From the NCBI GenBank assembly GCA_022570795.1, contig JAKUDP010000003.1, positions 1,488,001 to 1,552,000 of the forward strand: 64,000 bases of DNA, written 5' to 3'. A program made the translations under genes and the position numbers. The notes under the pieces are model-generated. The model saw only the letters and a list, made by a program, of their open reading frames with translations. It did no database searches and was not told where the DNA came from. This DNA comes from Sphaerulina vaccinii. Its lineage: Eukaryota; Ascomycota; Dothideomycetes; Mycosphaerellales; Mycosphaerellaceae. Below, piece by piece: positions 52,059-64,000 of the stretch; the first letter of the stretch is position 1, and each line of letters begins with the position of its first letter.

Positions 52059-54763
52059 TTACTGTGGAGACTTGGCACTACCAGCACCATTGCGGCGGTT
52101 GTCGCCGCCCTCGTTGATGCCGAGCTGACCCATGCCGGTTGATAGGAATGAGAATGGATCTGCTGATCCATCGTTGCCATAGCCGCTAGGTGGTCCATAT
52201 GCACCGTTGGCGTAGGCACCGGCTGCTGCCTGACCACTGGCGTTGCCCTGATTGAACGCCTGTTCTGTTCGGCTGTCGAAACCTGCCTGAGACTGAACAC
52301 CACCATTGCTTGCCATCTGACCATAACCGCCAGCCATGTATGGGCTGGGTTGAGGCATGCCAGAGGGCATGTTGTATGAAGAAGGTGGTCCAAATGATTG
52401 GCTTCCGAAGCCTGCTGGTGGACCTTGCATGGCACCGTATCCAGTCGAGTCAAACGATTGCTGGCTGCCTCCACCATAGTTTGCAGCCGGTGGTTGTTGC
52501 ATCGGCACTTGCGGTGGGCCTCCGTAGGATTGTCCCGGGAAGCTAGTCATGCCGCTCTCGGCAATGACAGCAGCATTGTTTCGTGAGGCGCCGCATCGCA
52601 AGCATGAAACATTCTTGGCAAAGTTGTGATAACCACATCCTTCATTTCCGCACTTCCAGTCACCGGCACGGAAGGGCACAATACCGCCGCGTCCACTTGA
52701 GCCACCCATGCCGCCCATGCCACCACCATAGCCGCCACCGTGCATGTGACCTCCGCCCATCATGCCTGGGTGCCCGAATTGTGCGCCACCATAAGGTGCG
52801 GCTTGCATGCCATAAGGTTGGCTATAAGGATCCGGACCGCTGGCGCCCATAGCTGGGAATGAACAGCGGAAGCATGCTGTGCGGCGCTGAAAGTTCGAGA
52901 AGCCACAGCTTGGGCACGTCCAGTCACCAGGTCTTGGTCGGTTCTTGGAAGGTGGGAATGGTGTGAGAAGGGGTGGACCTCCAGGAGGCTGCGAGTGGGC
53001 TGCACGATCAAGCACTCTGCTCGACGAAGGTGCAACCTCAATGGCGCGATCGTTGAGCGCACGTCCGTTCATGCTGAGACTTTCAGCCGCCTGTAAGTGA
53101 CCATAATTAGTAGCTGATTTGAGAGTATGTTGTGTGTTGCACACGCAAGGTACGTGACATTGTGGTGCAGATCCGGTGAGACATGGTAGTGAGATGGCGG
53201 CGCTGTCAAGTTGGCAGTAGTTGAAGGCCATGTTCGCACAAGGTGAAAATGCGACGAGATGATTTTTGATGCTGAGAAGCGATGGCGATGCTGCCGATAG
53301 AGATGCGCCGTGATTATTGCTCGAGTGTGATATTGTTGAAATGATGTCGATGTTGGTGTAGGTTGGTGAAACAGGAAGCGATGTGAAGCCAGCATGGCAA
53401 TTTTCGTCTGGCGCACGGCCCAGAATGCCAAAACGGCCACAAGACCTCAGGTAACGGCCGGCAAAACCTCACCTCACATGGGTCGGGGACACAAAAGGAA
53501 GGAACGGGAAGATTGTACATACCTCTTCGTGGCTGCCGAACACGACGAATCCACTGCCACTTGGCTTTCCGCCTTCAGGAGTCCTCAGCGTCCAGAACGC
53601 TATGGGTCGTCCGCCGTATTGAGTGAACCAACTTTCCAGCTCGCTTTGTGTCGTATCGTGGGGCAGTCCACTGAGGTGCAGCACTTTGCTTCTTTCTCCT
53701 AGGAAGGCACGAACGTCACTTCTTGCGTCGAGTGGTCTTTGCAGGATCTCTGGGCTGCCCTGTGGGTTAGTGGCGGATGGGCGAGACTTCTTGAGCAGCG
53801 AATTGAGGCAGCGTGTTAGCGTCAGAGCTTCTTCGAGCGCACGGCGTGGTGAGGATGGCGCCAGAGCTTGCAGATGGAATGGAAGGCCTCCAGTGACTTT
53901 GCCCGAGGATCGTACTTCCTCAACTTCGAGACCAGCACAGATGCTCGACAGACTCGATGAACTGAATGCCAGCGTCTCTGGGTGGTGTGATTGGAAAGTC
54001 TGATATTCTCCTCGGAGTCCGAACAATACAGGATGTTGTAGGTATGCTGGAAGTACCACGCTCTTGTCGCGAGCCTCACGAGGTAGCTGAACACGCAAGT
54101 CCCATGGGGTAAGGGTAACGAAGGCGAATGTTGGTGCAGCACTTGGGCCAGCGTCCTTGGGAACAAGGTGCTCCTGGGCGAATTGATCGAAGTTGTTGAT
54201 GGCGTCGCGGAAGGTACCAGCGCTCTTTACATGTTCCCAGGTAAGTGTGGTGAGAGAGGTACATAGAGGAGTGATGGGAGTGTTGACAGGACGGACGAGC
54301 ACAGACTGGCGGTGCAACTGCGATAGGAGATTTTATTAGCAACTGGTCCAAGCTGTTTATATTGGCCGTGTCTCGTTCCACAGACGCCTTCCGCATCGCC
54401 ATGCTCATGCTCATGCTCCCTCCACTCCCTCCTAGTCAAGTCAAGCAGTTCACGTACCTCTCGTTCGGGATTCTGAGCATCGACAACAACCCAGCCAATC
54501 TCAATGACCTCGGCGCTGTCCTTGGTGACATAGACGCCATGCTCGTCACACGTGGTAGCAATGTGGATGATGCAGTACTTCTCGAACGGCGTTTGCGCGG
54601 CTTGCTGCTGTTGATATGGAACAGGCGCAGACTGAGAAGGTCTACTTTCGGGCTGGTATGGGGCCTGTTGCTGCGCGGGAGCTCCACTTCCGCCGCCGCT
54701 GTTTGACGCGGGTGTTGGGTACGGGTTGCCACCGTATGGCTGCTGCTGTGTCGGAGTAGCCAT
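52059..54763 (-). CDS. NRP1: Nrp1-like RNA-binding protein: exonuclease-fold, RRM, two RanBP2 zinc fingers
   Basis: Putative cytoplasmic RNA-binding protein. Exons 54763-54458, 54317-53523 and 53090-52059 (710 aa); introns 140 and 432 nt. Domain order: Gln/Pro-rich start (1-58); an exonuclease-like region (about 60-245) whose first catalytic motif reads CIIHIATTCDE; an RRM (about 312-387, with KVLHLSGLP and GSGFVVFGS) split by the second intron; and two RanBP2-type fingers. The first finger is WTCPSCGFSNFQRRTACFRC; the second is WKCGNEGCGYHNF then CLRC. A Gly/Gln/Asn-rich low-complexity end follows. Length and layout match yeast Nrp1 (about 719 aa). The exonuclease motif has His and Ala where active DEDD enzymes have Asp and Glu, so it is likely non-catalytic. 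Confidence 0.88.
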
Positions 54764-56624
54764 GATGTTCTTCTTGATGCTAGGCTGATCTTGTCTTCTC
54801 TTTTCTCCCTGCCGTGATATCTGTTCCTTCTCCTACGCAATGATGCTTATGTCCCGGAACGCCAAACGCCGTGTGGATCGAGGCGACAAGAGGAATGGAA
54901 GGAGGGTGGATGAATGGCGGTCTTCGATGTCGATATGAGTAGGCGTAGTCAGCTACTAGAGCTTCTTTGACAGGTTCGTGAGCTGGACGGGATGCAGGAG
55001 GCTCTAACTCGGAGCTTGTTTGACAATAGCTCGCCGCCAGCCAAATTGATGGAAGATTGATGGGCGAACGACAAAACACGACTGAGCTTTGGTTTGCAGG
55101 CAGAACAAGTGATTCTGCTGCCAGTGCTCACTTCGCTCCACGGCAAAAGAATGGCAGTGGGTGGATCGGGGAAGAGGAGCTTGAAACTCGCCTCGCGAAA
55201 GAGAAGGAGGTGACAACTACACTAGTCAAGGGTCATGATCATGGAACATTTTACTTCTCCAGAAACAACAACATCTTCCACATCCTCCATCCACACCAAC
55301 ATCACCAACATCATGCGGGACGCACCACTCGTCCTGCTGTGACACATCCGCGTCTCCGTTGTTGACAACAGGCACCGCGAACGCCAGAGCTTGCTTCATG
55401 AAGAAGCGCCGCCTTTGCCTCCCCTGCAAACCTCGCCAAGGCATGAAACATGTTATGTGGGACTGGTTAGATTGAAGCTCGCGCGGCAGTCGACTTCAGC
55501 GTTACGGCACGGTTGGCCCGCCGGTAGATTGTCTCAACTACTCCCCAAATGGACGTGGTTGGTGACGACTCTCCAATCTTGTTCCGTTACTCAAGAACTA
55601 TTGATATATCAAGCAGCACCGGCACCACGAATATCAAGAACATTTTGTTGGAATTATGCAGCTGTCCGATCGGCTGTTTTCCCTCGAACGTCCACAACGT
55701 CTCACAAGAATGACCCCCGCCGCCATGCAACATCCATGCATGCAGCTTGCTCCTCACCACGAGCGCTTCGGAGTCAGCGGTTCCACGTGTAAAGCCGAAT
55801 GTTACACGCGATGCAGCTCGCCATTTCGACGCCTGGGTGGTCGGCGTCGAGTGGCCACTTTCTGCCGCAGCCTTCACAAGCTCGACCGAAAGAGCACGAG
55901 GCTCATTTCGACAACGGCCTTAGATGCGAAATGCCGTTCGAACGACCTTCTCTCTGTGCAGCAGAGTATGTCTCTGTCCAGTGACAGCTAGGGAGACTAC
56001 ACTATAGCCATATGTCCTCGCCTTCGCCATCCTTTTCAGTTGGACTTCTGCTACCTACGGCTAGAAACGTTGCAGCCTCGAAGCTGATGAGGCGAATCAT
56101 GACTTCCCGACTGTCTGGTCTTGTGCCGCAGGATGGACCTCTGCTGGCCGCCTTCTGCTGCAGGCTTCCATCAGCTGAGTTGGACGTGCACAACAGCACG
56201 ATCGCGACACGAGTATCAATGTACCTGCGCTGGAATCAGGTAGCGGACGCGTCTGCATCGATGCAAAGATCAGGTAGTGCTCGCGTCCGCGATCTATTGG
56301 AACACCACCTCCAAGGCACAGCACTCAATCTCCTTCATACTGCACTTTACAGCACCCGATTATCACCTTTTCCAGGTCAGAAACACCAAGTACGGCAGCA
56401 CGACGGCATCAATTGAGCGACACTGCGTTTCCAATACCATGGAATTGTCCTCCGACTCTCAATATTTCATCTTCTCATGAAGCACAACTTCCGATCCGAT
56501 CAAGCCAGTGTGGGAAGGACTGACTGACAAGAGTGGGGACCTTACAGCCCAAGTCTCACATCCATTTGCGATCGAGTGCCTCTGCACATCATACAAATTA
56601 CAGAATCGTCTCAAGAATGTCTAG
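54764..56624. other. intergenic
   Basis: About 1.9 kb with the Nrp1-like promoter on the left and the ERG7 3' flank on the right. Several open frames of 60-135 codons occur on both strands; none has family features or plausible splice partners. No repeat or RNA gene seen. Confidence 0.45.
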
Positions 56625-59094
56625 CTAGCGCATCAGCGCTTCATCGCCGAAATGTCTACTATACATGCCAAGTGCCTTGATCGGGAAGATGAACTTGTAG
56701 TTGGGGTACGAGATCATGCTAGTGAAGAGGTTGTAGCGTCAGCATGGCTCCTATCAGAAGTACAAACAACAGGACACCTGAAGGACTTACCAACTCTTGT
56801 TGAACACTCCTTCGATTCCTTCCTGCAACCACTCGCCATTCGATTGCTGCCTGCTCATGATGAGCTTGACTGCTTTTTCGATAGGCGCTTTGTCTGGGTA
56901 GCCAGCTTCCAGGAGGGCGATGATGACCTGGCCCTTCAAGTCAGCATTCGACACGTCCCTCAGAGCAGATGAGAACAGAGAAACTTACCCAAGCAGTCTG
57001 CACAACCTGTGAGCCATCGGGATGTCGACACCAAGTCACCGTCTCGCAACTCTTATACGATTCACCCCAACCACCATCTTCTTCTTGACGATCAAGGAAG
57101 AACTTGCAAGCTCTTCGAACGCGTTCGCTATTCTCAAAGGTCTCACCTTGAGTCTTGAGACTTTCCAACGCGAACCAGCCAGCATAAGTATAGCATATAC
57201 CCCAACTACCATACCAAGATCCATCGGCCGCTTGATTGCCTCTTATCCAATCGACAGCACGAGAGACGAACCTTTTTATCTCCGCTGTACGGTAGGTAGG
57301 ATAGAGTTTTTTGAAGCGTTCCAAGGCAGTGATGCACGCGGTTGTGCATTCTGGGTATTGATATTCGACCATGATACGTCCGAACACTTCTGCGGCGTTC
57401 AAGTATTCCAGCTTGGTGCTGCCTCGCATGGGTTCGTATGAACTACAAGAGCCGTCGAAGTTCTGCATCGTGAGAAGGATGTCGATTGCCCATTTGATTC
57501 TTTGCTCAGACAAAAGTGCTGGAAAGAGTGTTCGACTGGAGTCCTTTGGGTCTGGTATCACTTGCAACATCATAATAGCTTTGATTGCTTCGGCTGTACA
57601 GTCAGACACCGTATAGCCTTGCGATCTATTGCTGAAACCCCAGGCCCCTCTTCGAGGGTGGCGGTAGCAGGCTTCTGGGGCAGTGGCTTGTGTTGGAGGG
57701 TCAGAATAGGCGGAGGAAGTTTCGTAGCCAGCAACGTGAGTCGTGAACTGTTGGTCTTCGAGGAACTCCAGGCTCTTAAGGAGCATATTATGGTATTCAG
57801 GCTTTGTTTCGAGACCGCAGTCTACTACTGCTTGGATGGCAAATGCTGTGTCCCAATTTTGGACACCATTGGTGCCATTGGCCATCATGCCGTCTTTTGC
57901 GAGAAAGAGGTAGTCATGGAGACGATCTCTGTGCCTGATGACTGATTTCGCGTCGGGACCTTCCTTGATGAAGCAACATAGTGTATTCATAGGCGCGTTG
58001 ACAGGTGCTAGATCGCCGTAGTCTGAGTTCTCGTCCTCACGAGTGATCAGGAACCAGGCCCAATCTTCTGCCCTCTTGATTAGAGCATCGTATCGTATGA
58101 ACGGTATCCATATCCAGACCAAAAAGAAGTTGATCAAGTTCAGCACCCACGTCTTCGGATGGTAGTTGTCTGCTGGACTAATCGAGTTTCGATGGCTAGC
58201 AAAGTTGATTTCCTGATGAGGTGATGTAAACAGCTCCCGCCGTAGTTCTCTGATCAGAGGATCCGAGTCTGCTCGCGGATAAGTCCACTTCTTCGACCAC
58301 ACGAAGCTCATCGGAAGAAAGACCATGCGCATATGGATCCACCAGCGCCATGGAGCTATAGGTACCCAGTCTGGCAGAAGCCACAGTTCCGGTGGCACAG
58401 GATTGACAATATCCCATTCCATAACACCAAGAACAGAAAGCCAGAACTTCGCCCAGTGAGGTCCATACACAGCACCACCTAGACTGTGCAGACAGTTTCG
58501 TGCCTTGATCATTCGTGGTTCACTGGCAGGCACTCCTAGTAACCGCAGCACAGTGTAATTCATGGCAGTCCCAAACACTGACGAGTCGCCTTCGATGTGT
58601 AGACCCCAACCTCCATCGCCACCATTCTTGGAGCCCACATTCTGCATGTTGAACACATATCGCACAATCTCAGTCTGCTCGGCTTGCGTCAGGGGCATAT
58701 CAATCACGTATAGCGTAATGACCAGACCAGGAAGTAAGAACATAGGCCCTCCATATTCGCAAGCCCAATTTCCTGGTTCCAGTTGTAGATTTGAGAAGAA
58801 CCTGATTCCATTCTCAGCTGCTTGGAGAGGTGTCTTTGCCTTGGGAAGATCCGGCAGGCCCTAGGAGTAAGAAGCTTGTCAGAATCAGCAATACATGGTA
58901 TCTGAAGGTTATGCCCCTACAGTTTCCAGACCAAGGTGGTATTTGTCTGCCATAGTCTGTGGCCAAGCTTTGATTTCTTTGTCTGAAGTCAAGTAGTGCC
59001 ATGTCTGTCGACCTCTGTCGTCTTTCAAGCGCCATCTTCGATAATCTGTTTTGGAGGCAACAGATTTAGCGTTGCTATTGGCCTGGCCGTTCAT
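56625..59094 (-). CDS. ERG7: lanosterol synthase (oxidosqualene cyclase)
   Basis: Cyclises 2,3-oxidosqualene to lanosterol in the ergosterol pathway, on ER or lipid-droplet membranes. Exons 59094-58921, 58860-56989, 56927-56791 and 56718-56625 (758 aa, the usual size). The catalytic acid motif is DCTAE (Asp478). Several QW repeats are visible (DGGWGLH, GAWGFSNRSQGYTVS, DGSWYGSWGICYTYAGWF, EEDGGWGE). Also present: GDLAPVNAPMNTLCCFI and, at the end, NYKFIFPIKALGMY. The third exon starts at 56927; an AG six bases earlier would add Gly-Gln and fits the family less well. Divergent from the YAR1-like gene, with 296 bp between starts. Confidence 0.96.
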
Positions 59095-59390
59095 CTTGAT
59101 CTGTGTCGAAGAGCGTGTCATGTCGTCTCTACTGCCGCAGTGTCATGGACGAGAAGGAAGTTGTAGGTCGAATGAGGGAGATGCCAATGGTCAATTGTCA
59201 CTTTACAGGCCTCGTACGATATGATATTATTGAAGGAGGAGGAGCAGGGGTTGGACTAGCGCCCGTTATGCAGGTCCGTAACCTTATTTGTCTTTCACGT
59301 GCTGGAATTAAGACTTGGCATGGAGAAAAGTTGCTGTCAATGACAACATTCTTTCGATTCGACGCGAACATACATATCTCACGGTTCAAG

Positions 59391-59993
59391 ATGCACTCCA
59401 CCGCGCCCCCAGCACTGACCTTCGACGAGATCGACGACTTGCTCTATTTCACGCGCGCGAATGAAGTCCAGGATCTGCAGCAGACAATCACTGAGCTGGC
59501 GCAAAAGTACTCGTGCTCGCAGAAGGATGTCCTCGAGGCTGCAATTGACCCAGAGACTGGCAACACCGTGTTACATTTCTGCTCGGCAAATGGCTTGAGC
59601 GAGCTTCTTCCTAGTCTGTTGACTGCCCTGGAAGCTGCAGAGGGATCTCCTTCACAGTTCGTGAACCACGGCAACAAGGAGGGAAACACACCATTGCACT
59701 GGGCGGCATACAATGGACACTTGGCAATTGTGGAGGCATTGATCAAAGCTGGCGCAGACATGTGGCAGAAAAACGCAGCTGGTCATCTGGCCATGTTTGA
59801 GGCAGAGCGAGCAGACAGGAATGATGTGGTACAGTATCTGCTCGAAGCTGGCGGGAAAGAGGTGGAGAGAGCTGGAGATGAGGGTATGCCATCGGAAGAG
59901 GATCTGGTGTTCCGAGCACGAGATGTAGAGGGAGAGGCGAGCAGCAGTGCTCAGGCTGGTGCTCAGGATGTGGACATGGAGAGTGCGCCTTGA
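59391..59993 (+). CDS. YAR1: ankyrin-repeat protein, Yar1-like (Rps3 chaperone)
   Basis: 200 aa, intronless; same length as yeast Yar1, which shields ribosomal protein Rps3 before 40S assembly. Two or three ankyrin repeats occupy residues about 50-150: TGNTVLHFCSANGL, then FVNHGNKEGNTPLHWAAYNG, then VEALIKAGADMW. The family's GHLAMFEAERADRNDVVQYL follows, where yeast has a closely similar block. The tail is acidic and low-complexity (AGAQDVDMES). The ATG at 59391 is chosen; the upstream open frame to 59103 lies in the promoter shared with ERG7. Confidence 0.87.
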   Translation: MHSTAPPALTFDEIDDLLYFTRANEVQDLQQTITELAQKYSCSQKDVLEAAIDPETGNTVLHFCSANGLSELLPSLLTALEAAEGSPSQFVNHGNKEGNTPLHWAAYNGHLAIVEALIKAGADMWQKNAAGHLAMFEAERADRNDVVQYLLEAGGKEVERAGDEGMPSEEDLVFRARDVEGEASSSAQAGAQDVDMESAP

Positions 59994-61611
59994 AAGGACA
60001 TACAAGAAGACGATGAAATGGGAAGGCCACAATGAACAGGCTTGTTGTGGACTTGCTCGAATATGTCTGGCAAGCGAAACTTGTGTGCTCAGCGGGCAGT
60101 GGTCAGTGGTCAGTAATGACGACGGCGGAGAAGCAGCCAAAGACTGGCAAAGCACAATTGACCCATGGATGCTGAAGAAGAGTTGGAGGTTCGAGATGTC
60201 AGCCATCGGCACCAGATTTCACGAGACCCAAGGCCGAAACACAAGCCTCGTCGGGCAAATTCAAACGCTCGAGGTCATGCAATCGCACTATAGATGCGTG
60301 TCCATCAGCAAGGCTCCAGTCAACCCCACAAGACAAGCGCTCGATCGACACGAGTCACGCCGAATGGTAAGCTGATGCCACACAGCTGGTCGAGCGCTAC
60401 GAAGATACAGAGTGGACGTGTAAATCTTGGTACGAGACCATGGACGCATGTTCGCGGATCCGCCCGGATCGAGATATGTAGCGTATGAGCAGCGATGAAG
60501 CAGAAAAAGAGTGTAGATTCGTATTTTCGCTAAGGCTGAGCTATCTCAGGAAGACATCGACATGCCTTCGAACCACGAAAGTATTTCGTGAACTTAAGAA
60601 TTCGTGATTTCAAGGACTACTGTATCGTTGAGCTTAACATCTTCGGAGTTGCTAGCTGACGTTGGTGTATTGCAGTAAGCGACTATGTAGAAGCCCGACA
60701 TCACAAAATCTTTGACAGGCAGGCTTCCGCGGCCTTGTCAAGACGGGTGGCGCCGCATCAACGAAGATGGCTGGCTGAGCTTCTGAATCTGGCTACTTTG
60801 CGCGGGACATCGAATGGAACACTGTCAGCCCCCGATTGATCACCATTACTCGACCATGGGAGGACATATGCAAACAGACTATTCGTGGTGGGTTCTTGCC
60901 AGAGAGACTCTCCGACTTGCTCATGCTCACTGTCTCGTTCCTACACCCAGCTGTTCCGTTGATGAGATACGAATTGTTTGCCATTCTATCACAACGACTT
61001 CACGGCACGGAGAATGCCTGGATCTCTGTTTCTGGCTGGTACGGCATCTGCACGCTTGCGGCTAGTCCAACCCGATTACGAAAACGAGACGGGTCTACGA
61101 CTGTAAATCTACCTTCCCCTTCTGAGCGCCTACAGCACGTGGCTTAGCCTTACAGCCAGCCACATCCTCGAACCAATTTGGCCTACGCCAGAAGAAGTTG
61201 GTCGGATGCGACTCCAAGTGCATATATAAAGAGACTAAAGGTCATGGAAACTGCAACGAGGCACGTCTAGCCGGCCACGCGACCAAGGCTAACGCAAAGC
61301 GTGGAGTGCATCAAAGAGTCTTGTGGACGAGGCACCCAAGATGATAAAAGTCGTCAAGCCCCTCATCAATTTGCTGCAGAATATGGGGGCATCAAGCATT
61401 AGCCTGGTGCTGGCCCAGAACCGCCACTGAGATGGTTGCCGCGCAGGTGCATGTGTGTCTGATTCAGCTCTCGTTCGCAAGCCACATGCTGGATACATCT
61501 GTCTGCGCTCAAGGCTGTGCCGCCTTTCCCATTGCAAACACATAAAGTCGCGCCGAATCTGCGCCCTCTGTTCATCCCAGCATACTATTTACAATCTACG
61601 AAGACCTGAAG
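59994..61611. other. intergenic
   Basis: About 1.6 kb between the YAR1-like gene and the secreted Thr/Cys-rich gene. No gene, repeat or RNA gene recognised. Confidence 0.45.
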
Positions 61612-62982
61612 ATGTTGACGTCCGCGCTATGGCTACTCGCACTAGGAACATCGCTAGCGACTGCAACGGCCCAGACAGCCTACTGCACCAAATCACCATA
61701 CAAGGAGTTCCAGGTTCTTTCGAAGTATCCGCTGGCTCAATCGTACTGTTCGAAGAAGTTCCCCCAACAGTGTGTCACGATCACCGTGACCGCGCCTGCA
61801 AAGACGATCACTCAAAATGTAGCCACTACTACAATTGACGCAACTGTCACTATAATCACAAACACCGAGACGAACACTGATGTTCAGTCGGCGACCACCT
61901 ATACCGATACCGTAAGACGGCTCTCGATTCAATGCTTGTTCGGTCTCTGACATGCGGTAGACTACTACGTCAACAGCAACAGCGACTGTCACATCAAGTG
62001 TTGACTTCGTCCAGGGAGCTAAAGTGAAGCGATATGGCGTAAACACTGCGGCTGTTTATACTTCCCTTGCACGCTGCCAGGCAAGTACAATGATCACCGG
62101 CTACTCCAGACATCTGCCGCTGACACTTCACTTGCCAGGCTTCTGTCGCAAAATCCGTATGCTCTTGTCTACAAAGGCCTGCCACTAAGACCGTTACTGT
62201 CACTCCCACTGCCACTGCCAGTATGTATGCATCCTGCCTCGGTCCCACGCTATCGCACTGACACATGTATCCTCCAGGTGTGACTGCAACTGCCTTCCGT
62301 AGCATTACTGGATCTGTAACATTGACCATCACTACAATTGTACGCAACAGAGCTCATGGATTGCGACATTCCGCAGTATGCTAATATGGACCAGACCACA
62401 AAGACATTCACGGAGACGATCACGTCTCCCGCCACCACAACAACGACGAGTAAGTTAAGTTGCCATACACCACCTAAGCAGATCGGTCGAGTCTGATCGC
62501 GAACAGCCACCGCCACAGTCCAATGTCCTTCCGCATCGCCTATAAGCTGCAGCAATGGTTGCAAAAACACCCGAAATGATGACAATTCCAACTGCGGCTC
62601 GTGTGGAAATGTTTGCGCATCGGGATCCTACTGTCAGAGCGGCAGCTGTGTACTAGCCCCAAACCTCTGTTCACAAGCTTTCACGATCTGCGGCGATCAA
62701 AGTGGCTCATGTGCATGCTATAGTGGCGCGAATGGCCAAAACTACTGTCTGCGCAATGGTGGTCAATGCGGGCAGCAGTGTACCCGGGACTCGGACTGCC
62801 CAAGTGGTCAATGCAGTACTGATTGTCCCGGAGGCAGTTGTGCCACTCAAGATGATATCAACACGTGCTCTAATCCGCATAGCAAGCGATCGATCTTTGC
62901 TGTGAGACGAGGTCAAGTTACAGGGGCACACTTGCCTTTTATCCAGCCTAATGGCGAAGTTGGCGGCGAGGCTCAGAGTTGA
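61612..62982 (+). CDS. secreted threonine-rich, cysteine-rich protein, function unknown
   Basis: 364 aa. Exons 61612-61911, 61961-62080, 62139-62220, 62278-62339, 62395-62449 and 62507-62982; every junction keeps frame. The signal peptide is MLTSALWLLALGTSLATATA. The middle is Thr/Val-rich (TTTIDATVTIITNTET, TKTVTVTPTATA) and likely O-glycosylated. The C-terminal 130 residues hold some 20 Cys in short loops (NCGSCGNVCASGSYCQSGSC, CGQQCTRDSDCPSGQC), a disulphide-knotted layout. The intron after 62080 begins GCAAGT (GC-AG class). No GPI signal is obvious; the end is polar. It may be a wall or adhesin-like protein; the family is not recognised. Confidence 0.85.
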
Positions 62983-63083
62983 GAGATATCAAAGTGCAAG
63001 CACGATATCGAGCGACGATTCATTGGCTTGTCACCAGAGTGCGCCTAATCTCAGACAGACATCAACGTACCTTCCAAACCAGC

Positions 63084-64000
63084 TCACACAGCATTATCAT
63101 ACTCCCCATCACCACCCATACCACCATGCACAACATTCAGGTGATCGTAGCACTCCGCCGGTTGACTAAAAGCAGCCAAGCATACCCAGCATACATGTGT
63201 ACCACAATCGCAAGTGATATGATTGCATCCATCGATCTTTGCAATCACACTAGCGCATTTGGGACAGTCCTTCACACGATGGCGGTTCTGCTGCTTGTAC
63301 AGCTCGAATTGTTGGTTGTCTTGGTGCTCGGCGCAAGTCTTTGGCCAGTGAATCGATCCGCATGCTGTGAATATTGGCTGGACGCAGCGTGCCTGGGGAG
63401 AGACGTCAGCAAGTGTCGTGAACGGTTTTCATTGCGATGTGTCTGCGAGCTCATTGCCACACTTGACTCGAAGTCGGTGAGATGTTCGGGAAAAGCCAGT
63501 TCCACTTACGCAGGTCACGATGGCATCCGTTGCATGCAACGTTGATTCGACAGGCAAGCGGTAGAAATACCCACAATCTGGGGTAGGACACGATCGGTAT
63601 TCGTTTGGTCGCCTGCGGATGTAGGTGTTGAAGGAGGATTCGAGCGCTTCTGCAAAGGCTGTTGGAGAGACATGGTCCTGGATGAAGCTGAGCGAGAGTG
63701 GTATCTAGGGACGTCTAAGATTAGCGATTGATTCTGAGAAGCCCGGCCTTTGCATGACTCGCTCTGTCTTCAAGCTCGTTGCCTCAGGAGGCTCAAGCTT
63801 AGCGCGATATCGATGTCTTCGAAGTCTTGTTACTTACCTGGCACCAGTCGGAGTTCCCTTTGCAGGTTATGCTGAAGTCGACGCTTGTAGTATTGACAGA
63901 CGAGCAGAGGTTCGCAAAGCACTCTTGGCAGTAGATGTGGCCACAATCTGTAGATATGGAGTCGACGGCTTCCGTGAGACAGATCGTACAATCTGCGCTA
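63084..64000 (-). CDS. RBR (RING-IBR-RING) E3 ubiquitin ligase, 5' part outside window
   Basis: Exons 64000-63838 (partial), 63704-63510 and 63392-63084, donors GTAAGT. The first visible exon holds a RING1 (CTICLTEAV, STDCGHIYCQECF). The second and third hold the IBR (YRSCPTPDCGYFYRL, ATDAIVTC, FTACGSIHWPKTCAEH). The end is RING2 with its active-site Cys (DCPKCASVIAKIDGCNHITC, then CGTHVCWVCLAAF). RBR enzymes pass ubiquitin through a RING2 cysteine thioester; the second Cys cluster, HITCDCGTHVCW, contains the candidate. The protein ends shortly after RING2 (DGEYDNAV). Convergent with the secreted Cys-rich gene, about 100 bp apart. The N-terminus and any extra domains are off the window. Confidence 0.9.

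Noticed and set aside
56652..56972. 106-codon plus-strand open frame
   Set aside because: Antisense shadow of the last exons of ERG7.

Overview
The window is nuclear DNA from a filamentous ascomycete. Genes sit on both strands and are split by many short GT-AG introns of about 48-55 bp. The gene set is typical of Pezizomycotina: NmrA, a fungal rhodopsin, lanosterol synthase, a GH43 glycosidase, a class 3 lipase and an Nrp1-like RNA-binding protein. A Dothideomycete is my best guess, but that is inference. Gene models were assembled by hand from open frames and splice signals. Reading frames were checked across every junction quoted.

Left part (1-12.5 kb): a secreted class 3 lipase cut by the window edge, a large serine-rich disordered protein whose frame continues past an in-frame TAG, dephospho-CoA kinase, and V-ATPase catalytic subunit A with an unusual open 5' extension. 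The subunit A gene is divergent from a mitochondrial complex I zinc subunit (NDUFS6 type).

12.5-23.4 kb: three paralogous F-box-like genes, with a proline-rich unknown and a YjbQ-family enzyme between the first two. Two adjacent noncoding tandem arrays follow, one with a period of about 160 bp and one of about 100 bp. In one copy of the 160-bp array the segment between two inverted 8-mers is flipped. This is the most unusual structure in the window.

23.4-35 kb: cysteinyl-tRNA synthetase with two plausible starts (mitochondrial and cytosolic), a membrane acyltransferase 3, a microbial rhodopsin that keeps every key proton-pump residue, a secreted GH43 enzyme, and a PSI-domain membrane protein.

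35-50 kb: a giant disordered protein with a C-terminal telomere-binding-like OB fold, a gene-poor gap of about 2.6 kb, an NmrA regulator with a GC-AG intron, a NAP/SET-type histone chaperone, and a sodium:solute symporter with a long hairpin-bearing intron.

50-64 kb: a Pmp3-like small membrane protein fused to a Pro/Ala-rich tail, an Nrp1-like protein with a degenerate exonuclease fold, lanosterol synthase (ERG7) divergent from a YAR1-like ankyrin protein, a secreted Thr/Cys-rich protein with five introns, and the 3' part of an RBR ubiquitin ligase cut by the window edge. The genes are mostly unrelated housekeeping and accessory functions. No biosynthetic cluster, transposon gene, CRISPR array, rRNA or tRNA was recognised.
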